Below are positions 6,374-9,025 of a stretch of DNA of 9,025 nt, one piece after another. A program made the position numbers and the translations under genes. Positions within the stretch are counted from its first letter, which is position 1. Each line of letters starts with the position of its first letter. The notes under the pieces are model-generated. The model ran no database searches. It saw only the letters and a list, made by a program, of their open reading frames with translations, and was not told the DNA's origin. The stretch is from an uncultured Pseudomonadota bacterium (lineage in GTDB: Bacteria; Bdellovibrionota_B; Oligoflexia; Oligoflexales; Bog-1112). Where the stretch lies: NCBI GenBank assembly GCA_937896265.1, contig CALBMD010000083.1, positions 1-9,025 on the forward strand. The letters run 5' to 3'.

Positions 6374-7002
6374 CCCGCTTTTTTTTAAAAAACAAGCTAA
6401 CCCTCCGGCTACTCTATTTCCTTTGCCCTTTATTGCTGGCTTTTTATCAAAAAAGCAGCTTTGAGAACCCGATCCTTGAGAGAATTGCAGCTGCCCAGCA
6501 AAGGATATATTTTGCTGGAAAGCCTTTTCAAAACAGAATTCTTTTAACATCACTGTCTTTAGCTAAGTATAGAGACTTAGACGTACGTGGTTTATTTTGG
6601 GAAGACCCAAACTCTAGTATGAGCAGAAGCAATTTCCAAAGCGAAGGGATCTCTCTTGATTTTCCAAATGAGAAAATAGAGGGGCCTTTTGCCACTTTTA
6701 TTCTCATTGATAACACCTTGTACGTATCTCAAGATACTTTAGATACAGGTAAGTTAACTAACTTGAATCCAGCTGACCCCAAACTACAGGCAATATTTTT
6801 AACTTTTTTCCATAAGCACTATACTAACTATTCGCAACAAAAAAACAGGATAGAAGTATCTAAAGCCGACACACTCAATCTACCGAATGAACACAATTTC
6901 ATTGTCCCATTTCGCGCAAAAGGACGCGACAAAGACAAAAATGTGCCACTTAAACTTCCTAAAATGGCAACTTCCCAGAGCCAAGAAAGCCTTCAACCCT
7001 AA
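6370..7002 (+). CDS. Membrane-anchored or exported protein, function unknown
   Basis: A 210-residue protein I do not recognise. A basic start (residues 1-13, with several Arg and Lys) precedes a hydrophobic segment (about 12-26), a Sec signal or single N-terminal anchor. Cys19 sits in YFLC, which is not a proper lipobox. The remaining 180 or so residues should lie outside the inner membrane; they contain a possible beta-rich part (GPFATFILIDNTLYVSQDTL, about 105-124) and end in a basic, Gln/Ser-rich tail. No catalytic motif is apparent. The start codon overlaps the rsmB stop by ATGA and has no Shine-Dalgarno, so translation is likely coupled to rsmB. A T8A6 run directly follows the start (6379-6392). 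It is followed 14 bases later by a lipoprotein gene. Confidence 0.75.
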   Translation: MTRFFLKNKLTLRLLYFLCPLLLAFYQKSSFENPILERIAAAQQRIYFAGKPFQNRILLTSLSLAKYRDLDVRGLFWEDPNSSMSRSNFQSEGISLDFPNEKIEGPFATFILIDNTLYVSQDTLDTGKLTNLNPADPKLQAIFLTFFHKHYTNYSQQKNRIEVSKADTLNLPNEHNFIVPFRAKGRDKDKNVPLKLPKMATSQSQESLQP

Positions 7003-7016
7003 CAAGGAAAAGCAAC

Positions 7017-7484
7017 ATGAGAAAATTTGTCCTGTTCTTTTTTCTCACAGCCTGCACCAAAATGTGCAGCAAACCCCACTCTGAAATGGGAGCTGAAGAA
7101 GTCTTGGAAGCCTATTTAAACATCGCACTGAACATGGAGCGCCAAGAGCAAAAGTATGATCTTATGGAGTATACAACTGCCGAGCTCAAAACAGTCTTAG
7201 CTGGCGCTGACGAAGAAACTATCGGCGAAGCTTATATCGACAAAAGATATTCTATTGAAAAATTTAGTATCGTAGAACGCAAAGATTTAAGCCCTCGGGA
7301 GATTCAGCTCACTTTCCACCTGCAATATAAAGAAAAGCAAGCTCACGAACCTACCAATAAACAATCTGCTACCATCACCACAGAAAGTTCAGTTATTTTG
7401 CTAAAAGAAAATGAGAAATGGTACATAGCAGAAGTTGCTGGCAACAAAACAAACTTCGACTTCCCTTTAGGTGAATCGGAGTAG
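7017..7484 (+). CDS. Small lipoprotein with NTF2-like fold features
   Basis: A 155-residue protein with a short signal (residues 1-12) and lipobox LTAC, making Cys13 the lipidated residue; a second Cys lies at 17. The mature part starts with two helices (EEVLEAYLNIALN... and an acidic helix), then alternating strands ending in VILLKENEKWYIAEV (about 127-141). A helical front followed by a curved sheet with a final Lys-Trp-Tyr strand is typical of NTF2-like or DUF4878-like lipoproteins. That is a fold-level guess, not a recognised family. AAGGAA sits seven bases before the ATG. The stop is two bases before the next start, so it is almost certainly cotranscribed with the protease that follows. 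A periplasmic partner or binding role for it is conceivable but unproven. Confidence 0.8.
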   Translation: MRKFVLFFFLTACTKMCSKPHSEMGAEEVLEAYLNIALNMERQEQKYDLMEYTTAELKTVLAGADEETIGEAYIDKRYSIEKFSIVERKDLSPREIQLTFHLQYKEKQAHEPTNKQSATITTESSVILLKENEKWYIAEVAGNKTNFDFPLGESE

Positions 7485-7486
7485 CT

Positions 7487-8503
7487 ATGTCTAGATATAC
7501 TCTGCTTTTTACCCTCTTTTTTTTGTCAAATTGTGGTCAAAAGCAATCTATAAACAGGCTTTCACCTAAAACTTCTCAAGACCATTGTGTTGAATACGCC
7601 AAAATGGCACTTCAACACCGCGCTGTCTTTGGAAAAGATGGTATTAAAATCGATGATGATCTTGTAAATTGCTCTTTGGTAGATTGGCGAATCTTAGACT
7701 CTGCTAATAACGACGACCTCGCCTATAGCGGCGTCGGATATTTAGACTATGATGGCTGTACAGCCAGCCTCATAAAGACTAGTGGTAATGATAACCGACC
7801 TGCTTATCTTGTAACAAACGGCCACTGCGCAATCAACCCCCCAGACCCATCAAAAGTGATTTATAAAGATCAAGACGCTTTAGATATAGAAGCTAATGTT
7901 TCCTTTTTTTATTACAAAAAAAGAATTCAGGCTGGAACAACGCTAAAATTTGCTACGGACAAAGTAGTTTTTTATTCGATGCTAAATACCGATATCGCTC
8001 TGATAAGATTAAAATCAACAAATTTTCAAGAATTAACAGCAAAAGGCGTCAAGTCCTACGAACTGGCAGCTAGAGCAGCAAGCGGCACCCCTATTTATAA
8101 TATTGCTGTCCCCCAATCGGGAGTCACTGACATCAACCTAAAAATAGCTTCTTGTTTTTTAGGCGACAGTGTCTCTCTAGAGGAAGGTGATTTTAGCTTT
8201 AACGATAGCTTTCGCTTCACCCAATGCAGTATTGTGGGGGGCAGTTCAGGATCACCAATTTTTGCCAAAGAATCGAATAAAATTATTGGTCTAGTGAATA
8301 CAACAGCCAATGATGCAGACCTATATAAGGATGATTGCAGTCTAAATAAGCCTTGCGAGGTGGCAGCTGATGGCAGCAAAAAAACTTCTTTAGGCATCAA
8401 CTATGGACAATTCATCGACCTTATTGCAGGGTGTTTTAACTCGGAAGGGTTTTATGACTACAAACAAACTGATTGTAAAATTACTAAAAAATACCCCTCC
8501 TGA
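7487..8503 (+). CDS. Trypsin-like serine protease, lipoprotein
   Basis: A 338-residue exported protease of the chymotrypsin fold (family S1-like). The signal (1-15) ends in the lipobox LSNC, so Cys16 should be lipidated. The catalytic triad is readable: His113 in VTNGHC, Asp169 in NTDIALIRL, and Ser254 in GGSSGSP, where trypsin has GDSGGP. Cys91 and Cys114 bracket the His loop like the Cys42-Cys58 disulfide of trypsin; Cys223/Cys247 and Cys284/Cys290 are further likely pairs. A region of some 65 residues between lipid anchor and protease domain contains Cys34 and Cys62. No PDZ domain is present, so it is not DegP-like. GGAG lies five bases before the ATG. It likely processes periplasmic or extracellular substrates; which ones cannot be told. 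It belongs to the run of envelope genes behind rsmB. Confidence 0.88.
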   Translation: MSRYTLLFTLFFLSNCGQKQSINRLSPKTSQDHCVEYAKMALQHRAVFGKDGIKIDDDLVNCSLVDWRILDSANNDDLAYSGVGYLDYDGCTASLIKTSGNDNRPAYLVTNGHCAINPPDPSKVIYKDQDALDIEANVSFFYYKKRIQAGTTLKFATDKVVFYSMLNTDIALIRLKSTNFQELTAKGVKSYELAARAASGTPIYNIAVPQSGVTDINLKIASCFLGDSVSLEEGDFSFNDSFRFTQCSIVGGSSGSPIFAKESNKIIGLVNTTANDADLYKDDCSLNKPCEVAADGSKKTSLGINYGQFIDLIAGCFNSEGFYDYKQTDCKITKKYPS

Positions 8504-8529
8504 CCAAACTATTTTTAGAAAGAATTCTT

Positions 8530-8904
8530 ATGCTTAGCGATGCCGAAAAAAGCCAAATCCAGATTATCTATGATGGCTATCAAAAAAAAAATCCAGATTT
8601 GATTTTCAACCAAAAAGTCGAGCCTAATACCACTTTATCTTTTAATCCAGAAGTTGCTATGCAGCTTGGACAAAAAGCCACGGAATTAGGACCTCGAAAG
8701 TTTATTGATGTTGGGGGAAAGTTCTTCAGTTTAAAAGCTCGTCTTAAGTGGTTGATCTTTCGGATAGCCAGACCTGCTTTATCTATAGCCTTGACCAACC
8801 AAATGGAATTTAATTCGAATGTAGCTTTGCTAGCCCAAAGCGTAGTTCTTCTTGAAGCCAGAGTTCAAGAACTTGAACAACGCCTTCGCGCGCTTAATAC
8901 TTAA
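8530..8904 (+). CDS. Small helical protein with C-terminal coiled coil, function unknown
   Basis: A 124-residue protein. The N-terminal half (1-60) is polar. Residues 64-89 (FFSLKARLKWLIFRIARPAL and after) are basic and hydrophobic and could form an amphipathic or membrane-interface helix. After QMEFNSN (91-97) comes a heptad-like Leu/Val/Glu coiled coil to the end. From memory, this order (basic amphipathic helix, Gln-x-x-Phe-Asn, coiled coil) resembles the segment in front of the catalytic domain in some methyltransferases and glycosyltransferases, but no catalytic domain follows here. The start lacks a clear Shine-Dalgarno; AGAAAG and the palindrome AAGAATTCTT (8520-8529) abut it. It starts 26 bases after the protease stop with no terminator between, so it probably ends the same operon. 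A ten-A run lies at 8582-8591. Confidence 0.7.
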   Translation: MLSDAEKSQIQIIYDGYQKKNPDLIFNQKVEPNTTLSFNPEVAMQLGQKATELGPRKFIDVGGKFFSLKARLKWLIFRIARPALSIALTNQMEFNSNVALLAQSVVLLEARVQELEQRLRALNT

Positions 8905-9025
8905 GCCAAGAAGTGGAACTTTTTAAAGTTTACCCAGGAAATGTTCCTAAATCCTTAGCCAACTTGGATTAGAGCTAATTTGTAATAGCAGCCTGGCATA
9001 AGACGGTGTTCTGGAGAGCTGCGCG
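8905..9025. other. Right-edge intergenic stretch
   Basis: No gene can be supported here. AACTTTTTAAAGTT (8917-8930) is a two-base-loop inverted repeat and AGGAA-ATG-TTCCT (8936-8948) a five-pair hairpin, but neither has the GC stem and T-run of an intrinsic terminator. CCAACTTGG (8959-8967) is a short palindrome. The last 30 bases are GC-richer; all three minus-strand frames stay open from the edge for at least 16 codons, so a convergent gene end cannot be told from chance. Confidence 0.4.

Noticed and set aside
6340..6392. T8 run after rsmB considered as a terminator tail
   Set aside because: No GC-rich hairpin precedes it, and it lies inside the next coding region just after its start codon.
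8970..9025. Possible end of a convergent minus-strand gene at the right edge
   Set aside because: All three minus-strand frames are open over this short distance, so coding cannot be distinguished from chance.

Overview
The window looks like a core-genome segment of a Gram-negative bacterium of moderate to low GC. Its lipoproteins with classic lipoboxes, a six-domain ribosomal protein S1 and an RsmB methyltransferase point to Proteobacteria in the broad sense. The many small exported lipoproteins and the secreted trypsin-like protease would fit the Bdellovibrionota/Oligoflexia, but that placement is inference and no marker here settles it.

Layout. Positions 4-112 hold an interrupted palindrome of the dispersed intergenic-repeat kind. 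It is followed on the minus strand by a leucine-rich-repeat lipoprotein gene (163-1176). A divergent intergenic region of about 360 bases separates that gene from a plus-strand gene for a highly charged protein made mostly of seven tandem 14-15 residue repeats (1538-1999). From there everything reads on the plus strand. A J-domain co-chaperone without zinc finger (2116-2991) has a consensus-like promoter straddled by an inverted repeat, and a leader hairpin that covers its ribosome binding site. Next is rpsA (3131-4915), with its own structured leader and a strong intrinsic terminator (4933-4972). The last block is a tightly packed gene run: rsmB (TTG start, 5000-6373), a membrane-anchored protein overlapping it by ATGA, an NTF2-like lipoprotein, a trypsin-like serine protease lipoprotein and a small helical protein ending in a coiled coil (to 8904).

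How the genes relate. J-protein, S1 and RsmB all serve protein synthesis and folding: S1 loads mRNA on the 30S subunit, RsmB methylates 16S rRNA, and the J-protein stimulates DnaK. The three genes downstream of rsmB encode envelope proteins and appear translationally coupled or nearly so, so they probably form one transcription unit with rsmB. No functional link between rRNA methylation and the envelope set is evident.

Most novel points: the possible RNA-thermometer-like leader and palindromic operator of the J-protein gene, the repeat-only charged protein, the uncharacterised envelope set behind rsmB, the free-standing 124-residue protein that resembles the front end of some methyltransferases/glycosyltransferases, and the palindrome at the left edge. 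No mobile element, CRISPR array, tRNA or rRNA gene was found.
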